From: Euzebya tangerina
GTDB lineage: Bacteria; Actinomycetota; Nitriliruptoria; Euzebyales; Euzebyaceae
Reading direction: 5' to 3'
Assembly (NCBI RefSeq): GCF_003074135.1
Contig: NZ_PPDK01000001.1
Span: 3,348,001 to 3,412,000, forward strand
Length of the DNA: 64,000 nt
Positions 49,144 to 58,745 of this stretch are shown here, one piece after another (the first letter of the stretch is position 1; the number at the start of each line of letters is the position of its first letter). The position numbers and the translations under genes were made by a program. Below the pieces are notes generated by a model that was not told the origin of the DNA, made no database searches, and worked only from the letters and a program-made list of their open reading frames with translations.

Positions 49144-50952
49144 TCACAGGTACTGACCGGTCTGGACGCTCTCGATGGATTTGCCCGGCTCGGCGCCATC
49201 GCCGATCAGCGTGCGGACGTAGACGATCCGCTCGCCCTTCTTCCCGCTGATCCGCGCCCAGTCGTCGGGGTTGGTGGTGTTGGGGAGGTCCTCGTTCTCC
49301 TTGAACTCGTCGCGAATGGCCACCCGCAGGTCCTCCTCCCGGATGCCCTTCTGCCCCTCGTCAAGGAAGCGCTTGATGGCGAGCTTCTTCGCCCGGGCGA
49401 CGACGTTCTCGATCATGGCGCCGGAGTTGAAGTCCTTGAAGTACAGGACCTCCTTGTCCCCGTTGGCGTAGGTGACCTCGAGGAAGCGGTTGGACTCGTC
49501 GTCGGCGTACATCCGCTCGACCGTGGCATCCACCAGGGCGTCGCAGGCCCGCGACTCCTCCCCCTCGTGCTGCTTCACCAGATCGGGGTGGAGGGGCAGT
49601 CCCTCGTGGAGGTAGATGCGGAAGATCTCGCGGGCGGCCTCCTTGTCGGGTCGCTCGATCTTGATCTTCACGTCCAGCCGGCCGGGCCGCAGGATGGCGG
49701 GATCGATCATGTCCTCGCGGTTGGAGGCCCCGATCACGATGACGTCCTTCAGGGTCTCGACGCCGTCGATCTCGCTGAGCAGCTGCGGCACGATCGTCGT
49801 CTCGACGTCGGAGGACACACCCGACCCTCGGGTCCGGAAGATCGAGTCCATCTCGTCGAAGAACACGATGACGGGGTGGCCCTCGGCGACCTTCTCGCGT
49901 GCGCGGTGGAAGATCATCCGGATCTGCCGCTCGGTCTCCCCCACGTACTTGTTGAGGAGTTCGGGACCCTTGATGTTGAGGAAGTAGCTCTTGGGCGGGA
50001 TGGGGTCACCGTTCTCGTCACGATCGTCGACCCGGCCCTCCTTCTCGGCCACCCGCTTGGCCAGCGAGTTGGCGACCGCCTTGGCGATCATCGTCTTCCC
50101 GCAGCCGGGCGGCCCGTACAGCAGGATCCCCTTGGGCGGGCGCAGCTCGTGCTCGATGAAGAGGTCGGCGTGCAGGAAGGGCAGTTCCACCGCGTCCTGG
50201 ATGGCTTCGATCTGCGGCCCGAGGCCACCGATGTCGGTGTAGTCGATGTCGGGAACCTCCTCCAGCACCAGCTCCTCGACCTCGGGCCGCACCATCTTCT
50301 CCAGGGCATACCCCGACCGGCCATCGACCAGCACGTGGTCACCCGCGCGGAGCGGCACGTCCACGAGCGTGTCGGCCATGCGCACGACCTGCTCGTCGTC
50401 GGTGTGGCCGATGACCACCACACGGCCGTCGATCATGACATCCTTGACGGACATGACTTCGCCGACGACCTCGAAGGTGGCGGCCTCCACGACGTTCATC
50501 GCCTCGTTGAGCACGACCTCCTGACCCTGGCGGAGGGCACTTCGATCGACCTCGGGACTCAGGTTGACCCGCAGCTTGCGGTTCTGGCTGAAGATCTCCA
50601 CCGTGTCGTCGTCGGGCCCGACACCGAGGTAGACGCCGTAGCCACTCGGCGGACTGGCAAGCTTTTCCACTTGCTCTCGGAGACCGATGATCTGCTCTCT
50701 GGCCTCCCGCAACGTGTCAGCGAGCTTGGCATTCTGAGCGGCGGTTCCGGTGGCCTGCGCCTTGGCCTCCATGAGGCGTTCCTCCAGCACCCGAACGCGA
50801 CTGGGAGAATCTTCCAGTCGACGTCGTAGGGTGGCCGCCTCATCCTCCAGCAATTGGATCTTCTGCTGCAACTGGGTCGCGTCGACACCCACGTCCTCGG
50901 CCGCAGCACGTTCCCGTGACTCACCGCCACTTGATGACGATCCGGTCGACAT
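49144..50952 (-). CDS. arc: proteasome-associated AAA ATPase ARC/Mpa
   Basis: 602 residues. An N-terminal coiled coil (~25-100) binds Pup, OB domains follow (~105-225), then the AAA domain with Walker A GPPGCGKT (280-287) and Walker [11 protein letters not shown]. The last residues TGQYL carry the proteasome-activating QYL-type tail that docks into the 20S ring. It unfolds pupylated proteins into the proteasome. It is separated from dop by two genes. Confidence 0.97.
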   Translation of the reverse strand: MSTGSSSSGGESRERAAAEDVGVDATQLQQKIQLLEDEAATLRRRLEDSPSRVRVLEERLMEAKAQATGTAAQNAKLADTLREAREQIIGLREQVEKLASPPSGYGVYLGVGPDDDTVEIFSQNRKLRVNLSPEVDRSALRQGQEVVLNEAMNVVEAATFEVVGEVMSVKDVMIDGRVVVIGHTDDEQVVRMADTLVDVPLRAGDHVLVDGRSGYALEKMVRPEVEELVLEEVPDIDYTDIGGLGPQIEAIQDAVELPFLHADLFIEHELRPPKGILLYGPPGCGKTMIAKAVANSLAKRVAEKEGRVDDRDENGDPIPPKSYFLNIKGPELLNKYVGETERQIRMIFHRAREKVAEGHPVIVFFDEMDSIFRTRGSGVSSDVETTIVPQLLSEIDGVETLKDVIVIGASNREDMIDPAILRPGRLDVKIKIERPDKEAAREIFRIYLHEGLPLHPDLVKQHEGEESRACDALVDATVERMYADDESNRFLEVTYANGDKEVLYFKDFNSGAMIENVVARAKKLAIKRFLDEGQKGIREEDLRVAIRDEFKENEDLPNTTNPDDWARISGKKGERIVYVRTLIGDGAEPGKSIESVQTGQYL

Positions 50953-51016
50953 GCTGATCGCGCCTCCTCAAAGACTCATCTGGGAGACCGACAGTACGTC
51001 GACCGATCAACTCTGA

Positions 51017-53587
51017 CTAGCAGCCCGTGCCGGCCAGGACATCGCCCGCGGCCAGCGCACCGGCGTCGGTGACCACGTCCCGGCCGCCGACCACGATGAG
51101 GGGTCCGCCGAAGTCGCAGAAGGCCTGCTGGACGGCAGGAGTGACGATCGAGCCGTCCTCCCCCTCCAGCGGCAGGAAGAGGCTCCGGTTGCCGCCGAGG
51201 AGCGATGCGGCAAGCACATCGTTGAAGTTGTTGCGCAAGTTGACGGCCACGACGTTGGGCCGCCCACTGGGCCCGGCCGCGCTGATGTCGCTGACCTGCT
51301 CGTCCACGTAGAGGCTGGCGATCTGGATGGCGGTGTCGACCCGCGATCCGCCCGCCGCCCGCTCGACCGCGTACCCGCGCTGTGCGATCTCCTGGACGAT
51401 GGCGTCACTCACCACGGCGGTGCCACCGAGGACGATCACGCGGTCTGGCTGCAGGCGAGCCAGCTCGGTCACCGTCTCCGGGTGCAGCGGGGCCTGGGTG
51501 TTGGTCAGCAGGACCGGGATGCCGTAGTAGGCCGACATCTGGCCGGCAGCCACCGCGTCGGCAAAGCCCCGTCCGTAGGCCACGAACGCGTAGTTCCTGG
51601 TGATGCGGGCCGAGGTCTGCGTGAGGCGCTCGATCTCCGCGGAGGCCAGTGCCGCCGTCTGCTCCCGACCCGTCCCGGCCAGTCGGACCACCCGGGCGCC
51701 CAGTGCCTCGAGCTCCCCGTCAACGCCAGCGGGGATGGCCGAGACGCCCCCCATCACGTACACGGTGGGCGGCGCCCCGCTGAAGTCGAGAACGCGACGG
51801 AGCTCGGCGGCCGTCGCCGGGTCCAGCGAGCCCGTGCTGGAGGTGTACAGCAGTGGTCCGAGGCCGAACCCAAGACCTGACCCCGCCAGCGCGTCGGCGA
51901 AGTCGTCCACCCGCGCGAGGACCGCCTGGGGCGCGGCGCCGGCGGGGATGACGGCCTGCGAGATGGCGACCGCCTGCGTCACGGGAGCCGTCGTGTCGCC
52001 ACCGGCGGCCGCGACCCGGATGATCTCGACGCCGGGCCCGCTACCGCGGCACGTTCCTGTCCCGATCGGGGCATCGACCTCCGGCGTCGGGCGTGAGCCG
52101 CTCTGCACGGCCGCCATGGCCGCCGGGAGGTCCAGCAGCCCCCAGCCGAAGCTGCAGTCGCGACCGGGATCGCCGAGATCGGTGGCGGTCTGCTCCAGCA
52201 CCCCCTCGACCTGGTCGACGCTCAGCGCGTTCCCGGCATCGGCGGCCACCTGGCGCAGCAGCCCCACCGCCGCCGTCACGTAGGGCGCGGCGAAGGAGGT
52301 GCCGGTGATGCCGCGCAGTCGGTGGCTGGTGGGGTCGGTCTGGGAGCAGCCCGGGACCAGCTGGGTGGAGTTGTCCAGCCCGACGGTGACGACGGTCTCG
52401 GCCACGAGTTGCTCGAATGTGGGGCACGACGTCGCCGTCAGGTTCCCTCCGGGTGCCACCAGGTCCACCTGCGGGTTGCGTTGTGAGTAACCAGCGAGGT
52501 CGCGGGTCAGGTCGGTGGCTCCGACGGAGATGACCCCGTCGCAGGACGCCGGGATGGAGGTGCCCGAGGAGCCGTCGTTGCCCGCCGCCGCGACCACGAC
52601 GATCCCTGCGGCTCGCGCGCGGTCCACGGCGGTCTGGTAGCCGATGCTGCAGCCCGGTCGGGTCGAACCCAGGCTCAGGTTGAGTGCCAGCGGCGGCTCG
52701 GGCAGCGAGCTGACGTAGTTGATCGCGGCGATCGTGTCCGCGTCGCTGGGGCCGGGCGGGCAGTTGTTCTCCGGCGACGTGAGGGCGACGTCGATCACCC
52801 GTGAGGACCACAGGACCCCGGCCACCCCGTAGCCGTTGTCGCCCTCCGCGGCGGCAACCCCGCCGACCGCGGTGCCGTGTCCGATGCCGCAGGGGTCGTT
52901 GCTCGCGGCGCCCTGGATGATCTGGCCGTTGGCGGATCGCAGGGAGGAGATGACGACGTCGTCGAGGTCGGGGTGGGTGGCGTCGATCCCCGAGTCGAGA
53001 ATGGCGATCAGCGGCCGCGTTGTCTGGCCCGTCGCGATGTCCCAGGCCTGCTCGATCCCGGTCTGCTGGTGTGCCCACTGCAGGTCGTAGCTGGTGTCGT
53101 TCGGGACGGCCAGGTAGCGGCGGCGGACGTTCGGCTCGACGGCAACGACGCCTTCGTCACCTCGCAGCGCGGCGGTCACTCGGTCCGCGTCGTCGTCGCT
53201 CACCGAGATCAAGGCCGCGTGACCACCCAACTCGGTGACCTCCTGAACGCCTGCCGCAGCCCAGGCAGGTGCGCCCAGGAACCCGTTTTGCGCCTCTGCG
53301 CTCAGGGTCACGATCAGCTCGCCCGGAATGACTTCGTCGGTCTCCGCGTCGGCGTCAGAGGTCCACGCACGGTCCGCCAGGCTCCCGCTGCGGACGACGC
53401 CTCCATCACGAGCGAGCGGCTCGTCGGAGTCGCCCGTCTCGGCCACCGCCACCGTCGGCACGAGTGACGCCAGCACCGCGATGACACCACATCCGGCGAT
53501 CAGCAGGCGGTGCCATCGGGGTGAACGGAGCCATCGGGGTGAACGGAGCCATCGAGGAGGGCGGACGAGAGGGGGAAGGGGGCGCAT
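51017..53587 (-). CDS. secreted S8 subtilisin-like protease with C-terminal cell-wall-binding repeats
   Basis: 856 residues. Signal peptide around residues 25-50 (LLIAGCGVIAVLASLVPTVAVA) preceded by a repeated PRWLRS element. An N-terminal prodomain-like region (~65-150) leads to the S8 domain: Asp in LIAILDSGIDATHPDLDD, His in GIGHGTAVGGVAAAEGD, Ser in GTSFAAPYVTAA. From ~520 on there are CWB2-type repeats (e.g. VYVMGGVSAIPAGVDGEL, RVIVLGGTAVVSDAIVQE) that anchor to the cell wall. Such a fused domain set is unusual but seen in actinobacteria. Placed between arc and trmI. Confidence 0.92.
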   Translation of the reverse strand: MRPLPPLVRPPRWLRSPRWLRSPRWHRLLIAGCGVIAVLASLVPTVAVAETGDSDEPLARDGGVVRSGSLADRAWTSDADAETDEVIPGELIVTLSAEAQNGFLGAPAWAAAGVQEVTELGGHAALISVSDDDADRVTAALRGDEGVVAVEPNVRRRYLAVPNDTSYDLQWAHQQTGIEQAWDIATGQTTRPLIAILDSGIDATHPDLDDVVISSLRSANGQIIQGAASNDPCGIGHGTAVGGVAAAEGDNGYGVAGVLWSSRVIDVALTSPENNCPPGPSDADTIAAINYVSSLPEPPLALNLSLGSTRPGCSIGYQTAVDRARAAGIVVVAAAGNDGSSGTSIPASCDGVISVGATDLTRDLAGYSQRNPQVDLVAPGGNLTATSCPTFEQLVAETVVTVGLDNSTQLVPGCSQTDPTSHRLRGITGTSFAAPYVTAAVGLLRQVAADAGNALSVDQVEGVLEQTATDLGDPGRDCSFGWGLLDLPAAMAAVQSGSRPTPEVDAPIGTGTCRGSGPGVEIIRVAAAGGDTTAPVTQAVAISQAVIPAGAAPQAVLARVDDFADALAGSGLGFGLGPLLYTSSTGSLDPATAAELRRVLDFSGAPPTVYVMGGVSAIPAGVDGELEALGARVVRLAGTGREQTAALASAEIERLTQTSARITRNYAFVAYGRGFADAVAAGQMSAYYGIPVLLTNTQAPLHPETVTELARLQPDRVIVLGGTAVVSDAIVQEIAQRGYAVERAAGGSRVDTAIQIASLYVDEQVSDISAAGPSGRPNVVAVNLRNNFNDVLAASLLGGNRSLFLPLEGEDGSIVTPAVQQAFCDFGGPLIVVGGRDVVTDAGALAAGDVLAGTGC

Positions 53588-53698
53588 CGAGTTGGACCTC
53601 TGGGCGAGAGACTGCGAGTGTGACGATCGGGTTCGACTGCGGAGGTGCGATGCTTTAGTCGGGACGGCGTGCGCCCGGCGTGCAAGGCCCTCCAGGCT

Positions 53699-54505
53699 CT
53701 ATCCCTGCGGCACCATCCGGCGGGCGGTGGTGATGAAGGCGGTGTGGGCCACCATGCGGTGGTCGGGGCGGACGGAGAGGCCGTCGACGTTCCAGGTGCG
53801 ATGCAGGGTCTCGCTGGTGGAGGTGAGGCCGAACCGCTCGTCCGCGGCCATCGCCTCGCGCAGCCGCATGACCTGGGTGATCGTCGGGGTGTAGGCGATC
53901 ACCAGACCGCCGGGGTTGACGGCCTGGGCGGCGCTCTCCAGGTGGGACCACGGATCAAGCATGTCCAGCACCAGCCGGTCACAGGTCAGTCCGGCCAGTC
54001 CGTCCGCCAGATCGCCGACCGTGAGGGTCCAGTTGGCGGGCTCCTCCCCCATCCGGCGGACCACGTTCTTGCGGGCGACGGCGGCGTGGTCCTCGCGGAT
54101 CTCGAAGGACAGGACCTGACCTCCCGTCCCGACGGCCCGGAGCAGCGCACACGTCAGCGCCCCCGAGCCGGCGCCGGCCTCTACGACGGTGCTCCCGGGC
54201 ACGACGTCGCCCAGGGTGACGATCATGGCCTGGTCCTTGGGGTAGACGACCTGGGCGCCCCGGGGCGCCTTCAACGTCCAATCGGTCGTCGTCGGACGGA
54301 CCGCCGTCAACTTGGCTCCCATGGTCGAGGCGACGGTCGACCCCTCCGGCAGACCGATCAGCTGGTCGTGGTGGACGATGCCGCGGTGGAAGTGGTAGTC
54401 CTCGCCAGCCGTCAACTCGAGCATGAACCGTCGGCCCTTGCGGTCCATGAGGATCACGGTGTCGCCGACGCTGAGGGGATCGGGGTGGCCGGCGTGACGG
54501 GTCAT
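53699..54505 (-). CDS. trmI: tRNA (adenine-58-N1)-methyltransferase TrmI
   Basis: 268 residues from ATG 54505. The SAM motif EAGAGSGALTCALLRAVG and GDTVILMDRKGRRFMLEL identify TrmI, which makes m1A58 in tRNA. trmI lies next to the proteasome ATPase gene in many actinobacteria. It is divergent from the DUF1802 gene with ~35 bp between starts. Confidence 0.95.
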   Translation of the reverse strand: MTRHAGHPDPLSVGDTVILMDRKGRRFMLELTAGEDYHFHRGIVHHDQLIGLPEGSTVASTMGAKLTAVRPTTTDWTLKAPRGAQVVYPKDQAMIVTLGDVVPGSTVVEAGAGSGALTCALLRAVGTGGQVLSFEIREDHAAVARKNVVRRMGEEPANWTLTVGDLADGLAGLTCDRLVLDMLDPWSHLESAAQAVNPGGLVIAYTPTITQVMRLREAMAADERFGLTSTSETLHRTWNVDGLSVRPDHRMVAHTAFITTARRMVPQG

Positions 54506-54540
54506 GAGCGGATGGTAGCCAGGGAACCTAGCGTTGAGTT

Positions 54541-55137
54541 GTGACATCTTTGAGGCAACCGGAACGGTCGACGGACACACCCGCCATCAGGCGTTTGGCC
54601 CTGAAGGAGTGGTCGGCCGCGGTGCACGCGCTGCTGCAGGGGCGCCAGCAGATCCTGCTCCGCAAGGGCGGCATCCACGAGAAGGCCTTCGAGACCCCTG
54701 ACCACGACGGCGGGTTCCTGCTGTTCCCAACCGTGGCCCACGCCCATGCCGAGCGGACGAGAGCAGAGCACCAGGACCTGATCGCCCTCGGCGCCGCGGA
54801 CGTCACCGACGACGCCGTGGTCATTCGCGCTGGCGTCCACCTGGTCGGCACGGTGGAGGTGCAGGATCCCACCCGGCTCCCGGACCTGGAGGACCTGCAC
54901 ATCTGGACCTCGGAGTCGATCCAGCGCGACCGCGTGGCGTTCCGACCGACGAAGCCGTTGACGGTGATGGTGGTGCAGGTGACCGCCCTGCCGACACCGC
55001 TCACGCTGCCGCGGCGGGACAGCTACGGGGGCTGCACCTCCTGGCTCGACCTCCACACCGACGCCGACCTCCCTCCACTAGAGCCGAGCCAGGATCTGCT
55101 GGATGTGCTCGAGCGCGTTCAGACAACGCTCAGATGA
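54541..55137 (+). CDS. DUF1802 family protein
   Basis: 198 residues from GTG 54541. The family pattern is clear: ALKEWSAAVHALLQGRQQIL, LRKGGIHE, FLLFPTVAHAHAE. No catalytic role known. A GTG start close to trmI suggests a shared divergent promoter region. Confidence 0.85.
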   Translation: MTSLRQPERSTDTPAIRRLALKEWSAAVHALLQGRQQILLRKGGIHEKAFETPDHDGGFLLFPTVAHAHAERTRAEHQDLIALGAADVTDDAVVIRAGVHLVGTVEVQDPTRLPDLEDLHIWTSESIQRDRVAFRPTKPLTVMVVQVTALPTPLTLPRRDSYGGCTSWLDLHTDADLPPLEPSQDLLDVLERVQTTLR

Positions 55138-55236
55138 GCCGATAGGGGTGACGGATCGGTCACGCGGACACCCCATCGACCGAGACGGCCCACACACGGC
55201 GATACAGTTGCCGGAGGTCACCTGACCAGCGGATCC

Positions 55237-56844
55237 ATGCCACCTTCCAACCCTTCCCGAGACCGACCGGCGCGTCCTGCGATCGCCGTCTGCTCGGCTG
55301 TGCTCGCGGTGCTGACCGTGCTGGGTACGGCGCCGGTCGGGACCATCGATCAGGTCTCGGTCCCCACGCCCGTCGGCGATGTCGACCTGGACTCGGCCAC
55401 CTTCGCCGAACTGTTCGAGGAGATGCGTGCGCCCGAGACGGCCGGTGAGGGCGTCGGGGCCGTGGCGGTGGCCGCTGCGCCGCCGGAGCTGCCCGCCGGG
55501 CCAGCCGTGGCGGGGGCCGCAGACGAGGGAGTGGCTGATGGCTCCGACTCGGCGGCGGAGGCGACGACGCCCACGGACGAGGCGAACCCCGGTGGCGCGG
55601 ACCCTGGCAGCGCGGACCCGGCCGCCGAGGATGGTGCCGCAGCGGCGCCCGGCCTCCCGGAGGAGACACCCGAGCCGGCGGCCGCGACGGTCCAGCCGGT
55701 CCAGCCCCGAGTCGTGGTCCGCGGCGTGGACCCGGCGATGGTCGGACAGATCGCGCAGGCGGAGGGGGTGGCGGCTGCCGCCTCGGCAACGGTGGGGGCC
55801 GTGACCGTCGAGGCGCCCGACGGGCCCAGGGAGGTGACGGTCGCGGCGGTTGATCCGGTGGCCTTCCGGCCGCTGACGCCAGAGATCACGGCCGCCGAGG
55901 CCGGCGTGTGGGACCGGATCGCTGCCGGGGACGCGGCGTTCACGCACGATGCGGGCAACCGGCTGGCCGTGCCGCTGGGCGCCACGGTGACTGCCGAGGA
56001 CGGCGAGGGTGCCGAGGCCGACCCCCTGGGTACGACGGCGGGGACCGGCACCGTCTCCTCCAGCAGCGTCCTGACCGGTGCCGCCATCCAGAGCGAGACG
56101 GCACCCGTGAGTGATGGACTGGCGCTGCGGATCGGGGCCCTGGCATCCAATGGGATCCCACCTGTGGCCGACGCGCTCGTGTCGACCCAGACCGGCGCGG
56201 CGCTCGGTGTGGACGGGCCGGCCGACGTGTACGTGGCGTTGGCCGACGGCGCGGACTCCGTCGCCGTCGAGCAGGAGTTGGCGGCGCTGACCGGGGCTGC
56301 CGTCGAAGCGCTCGAGATGCCCGAGACCCAGACCAACACCTTCGGCGCGTTCCTGGTCGGGGCGGACGCACGCAACTTCTTCGAGCCGTTCGACTACATC
56401 GACCACGGTGACGGCCTGATCACCATCGACCCCGACTGGGTCAGCCGGAACATCGCGTCAACCCGGATGATGCCGGTGCTGAACGGGACGGTGACGTGTC
56501 ACCGGCAGATGCTCATCCAGATGTATGGGGCGCTGTCGGAGGTCGAGGCGGCGGGGCTGAGCGATCTGATCGACACCTCGCAGTACGGCGGGTGCTGGGT
56601 GGCTCGGCACATCGACTTCAACCCGAGCAAGCCGATCTCGATGCACGGCTGGGGCCTCGCCGTGGACCTCAACGTCTCGACCAACGGGCTGGGGCAGCCG
56701 CCGACGATGGACCCGCGGATCGTGGAGATCTTCGACCGGTGGGGCTTCGTCTGGGGCGGCCGCTGGTCCCGCCCCGACGGCATGCACTTCGAGATCGGGG
56801 CCGTCGTGGACGTCCCCGTGCCGGACGGCTTCTTCGCCGGGTAG
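55237..56844 (+). CDS. secreted protein with C-terminal M15-type D,D-peptidase (VanY-like) domain
   Basis: 535 residues. A signal-like hydrophobic segment (~17-38, IAVCSAVLAVLTVLGTAP) leads to an Ala/Glu/Asp-rich region (~70-165). A ~220-residue middle part of unknown fold follows. The C-terminal ~130 residues resemble peptidase M15: HGWGLAVDLNVSTNG with the metal His/Asp and RPDGMHFEIGAVV with the metal His. M15 enzymes cleave D-Ala-D-Ala or the peptide stem of peptidoglycan. The full active-site set is present, so it is probably active outside the membrane. Confidence 0.8.
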   Translation: MPPSNPSRDRPARPAIAVCSAVLAVLTVLGTAPVGTIDQVSVPTPVGDVDLDSATFAELFEEMRAPETAGEGVGAVAVAAAPPELPAGPAVAGAADEGVADGSDSAAEATTPTDEANPGGADPGSADPAAEDGAAAAPGLPEETPEPAAATVQPVQPRVVVRGVDPAMVGQIAQAEGVAAAASATVGAVTVEAPDGPREVTVAAVDPVAFRPLTPEITAAEAGVWDRIAAGDAAFTHDAGNRLAVPLGATVTAEDGEGAEADPLGTTAGTGTVSSSSVLTGAAIQSETAPVSDGLALRIGALASNGIPPVADALVSTQTGAALGVDGPADVYVALADGADSVAVEQELAALTGAAVEALEMPETQTNTFGAFLVGADARNFFEPFDYIDHGDGLITIDPDWVSRNIASTRMMPVLNGTVTCHRQMLIQMYGALSEVEAAGLSDLIDTSQYGGCWVARHIDFNPSKPISMHGWGLAVDLNVSTNGLGQPPTMDPRIVEIFDRWGFVWGGRWSRPDGMHFEIGAVVDVPVPDGFFAG

Positions 56845-56911
56845 GCGTGGGAGGCTGGCCCGGTGGCCTGGTGGCCCGGCGCTGGCCCCTCCGCTACACT
56901 GCCCGTTCCCT

Positions 56912-56994
56912 GTCGGCGTGGCGGAATTGGTAGACGCGTACGGTTGAGGGCCGTATGAGCTTTGCTCGTGGAGGTTCAAGTCCTCTCGCCGACA
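56912..56994 (+). tRNA. tRNA-Leu (anticodon GAG)
   Basis: 83-nt class II cloverleaf: acceptor GTCGGCG with CGCCGAC, anticodon stem TACGG-TTGAGGG-CCGTA giving GAG (reads CTC/CTT), a short variable arm, T-arm GGTTCAAGTCC and discriminator A. No CCA is encoded. A TACACT box lies at 56895-56900. Confidence 0.96.
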
Positions 56995-57015
56995 CTCTCC
57001 CCCACATCGCACCAC

Positions 57016-57825
57016 TCAAGTGCGGCTCAAGTGTGCGAGGCCGTAGGAGGCCGACAGGTCCACGCCATGTGCCGCAGGCGTGGGGAACCGATCGACGTGC
57101 TCGATGAGTGCCTGCTGCCCAGCTTCCTCTGTCCCGTGTCCGGCAAGCGCCTCGAACAGCATCATCCAGCCGCATGACAGCGCGCGCATCTGCGAGACCG
57201 CGTCATCCACGGAGGGGAACGGCATGTCGACGGTGCGAATCTCCACCCCATGGAGGCGCACGTCCATCTGCGGGTCCCGCTCCTGCAGTTCCGCGAGGAT
57301 GGACGCCAGCCCCGACGTCGTGGCCCACCGGCCCCGATCCGGCCCCTCGCCCATCGGTGGCAGCAGCCCTTCGATGCCCGGGAAGGGAAACCCCAGGAGG
57401 CCCTCGGGGTGCCAGGATGCGATCACGGCCCTGCCGCCGGGACGGAGCGTTCGCATTACCTCTCCGGCCATGGCCGCCTGATCCTCCGCGAACATCACCC
57501 CGAATGCGGACGTCGCCACATCGAAGTCACGGTAGGCGGCGAGGTCGGTGAACGAGCCCTCGGCGAACCGGATCTCCACACCAGCAAGCCGTGCCCGCTG
57601 GCTCGCCTCCTCCAGCATGCGCGGCGTGATGTCGAGGGCCGTCACCTCCGCGCCTCGCCCTGCGGCCTCGATAGCTACGGCTCCCGTCCCACACGCGATG
57701 TCCAGGACCTTGCGACCGGTGAGCTCCATTCCGGTGAGACAGGACCGCGATGCCTCACCAAACCAGTCCCCGACGATCCCGTAGTCGCCACGACTCCACA
57801 TCGACGCGATCGCTTCGTTGTCCAC
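57016..57825 (-). CDS. class I SAM-dependent methyltransferase
   Basis: 269 residues. The SAM-binding motif is VLDIACGTGAVAIEAAGRG with AEVTALDITPRMLEEA; motif FDVATSAFGVMFAEDQAAM follows. Resembles UbiE/COQ5-type small-molecule methyltransferases; substrate unknown. It stands alone, convergent with the tRNA-Leu gene. Confidence 0.9.
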   Translation of the reverse strand: MDNEAIASMWSRGDYGIVGDWFGEASRSCLTGMELTGRKVLDIACGTGAVAIEAAGRGAEVTALDITPRMLEEASQRARLAGVEIRFAEGSFTDLAAYRDFDVATSAFGVMFAEDQAAMAGEVMRTLRPGGRAVIASWHPEGLLGFPFPGIEGLLPPMGEGPDRGRWATTSGLASILAELQERDPQMDVRLHGVEIRTVDMPFPSVDDAVSQMRALSCGWMMLFEALAGHGTEEAGQQALIEHVDRFPTPAAHGVDLSASYGLAHLSRT

Positions 57826-57850
57826 TTCATCCTCCTCTGACGTGACACGG

Positions 57851-58720
57851 TCACGTCTGCATCATCGGTCGGTGATCCCGTCCGCGGCGTGCCCGCAGGT
57901 TCAGCGCCACCTTGGTCATCATGAACTGGCCGACCGCCCAGAGCGCGATCGCGCCACCGGCGGCCAGGTCGGCGTGATAGCTCAAGAACAACCCCGCCAC
58001 CACCGACGTCCACGCCAACAGCACCGCCGCTGTCATCATCCGCACCACACTCCCGGTGATGAGCGCGGCAGTGGCGGCCGGCGCGATCAGGAGCGCGAAG
58101 ACCAACAGCGCCCCAACGGTCTGGAACGACGACACCACCGCCAGGGCAACCAGGGCCAGCAGAACCGTTGCTGTCACCCCGGGCCGCAGACCGAGGAGTT
58201 CAGCCTGGCGGGGATCCATGGCCATGGCGAGGAGCGGCCGGTAGGCCACGACGGAGATCATGACCACGACGACGGCAGCGACTGCCGCAAGGACCAGGTC
58301 GGCATCCTCCACGCCGAGAACCGCCCCGAACAGCAGCGCCGTCACATCGACGGCGAAGGTGCCGGATCGGGAGATGATGATCACGCCGAGGGCCAGCAAG
58401 CCGACGAACCACAGCCCGATCCCGGTGTCCTCGCCCACTCGTTCGTCCCGCGCCAACACGCTTATCCCGACGACCATGAGCGCAGCAGCGACGGCGGCAC
58501 CGAGGGTCGGTGACACACCGAGCAGGACGGCAACCGCCACACCCGGCACGATGCCGTGACCCAGGGCGTCACCCAGGAACGCGATGCGTCGTAGGACGAC
58601 CCAGGTGCCCACGATTCCGCACACCAGACCCGCCAGCACTCCCCCCACCAGCGCCCGGCGCAGGAACGAGAAGCTCAGCGGCTCGAGGGCAACCTGCACC
58701 CAGTTGCTGATGACATCCAT
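57851..58720 (-). CDS. aztB: zinc ABC transporter permease, AztB-like
   Basis: 289 residues from ATG 58720; eight to nine hydrophobic helices of the ABC-3 (ZnuB/MntB) family, with AFLGDALGHGIVPGVAVAVL as the characteristic cytoplasmic loop. The divergent neighbours encode an AztD-like chaperone, an AztC-like binding protein and an AztA-like ATPase, so it is their permease. The C-terminal tail is basic. Confidence 0.88.
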   Translation of the reverse strand: MDVISNWVQVALEPLSFSFLRRALVGGVLAGLVCGIVGTWVVLRRIAFLGDALGHGIVPGVAVAVLLGVSPTLGAAVAAALMVVGISVLARDERVGEDTGIGLWFVGLLALGVIIISRSGTFAVDVTALLFGAVLGVEDADLVLAAVAAVVVVMISVVAYRPLLAMAMDPRQAELLGLRPGVTATVLLALVALAVVSSFQTVGALLVFALLIAPAATAALITGSVVRMMTAAVLLAWTSVVAGLFLSYHADLAAGGAIALWAVGQFMMTKVALNLRARRGRDHRPMMQT

Positions 58721-58727
58721 TCTCAAT

Positions 58728-58739
58728 CAGGCTAGCCTG
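58728..58739. promoter_or_regulatory. perfect 12-bp palindrome between divergent aztB and aztD
   Basis: CAGGCTAGCCTG sits in the 25-bp gap between the two start codons. Its core AGGCTAGCCT resembles half-site arrangements bound by DtxR/IdeR/MntR-type metalloregulators. It could control both directions at once. Confidence 0.5.
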
Positions 58740-58745
58740 CTCGAC

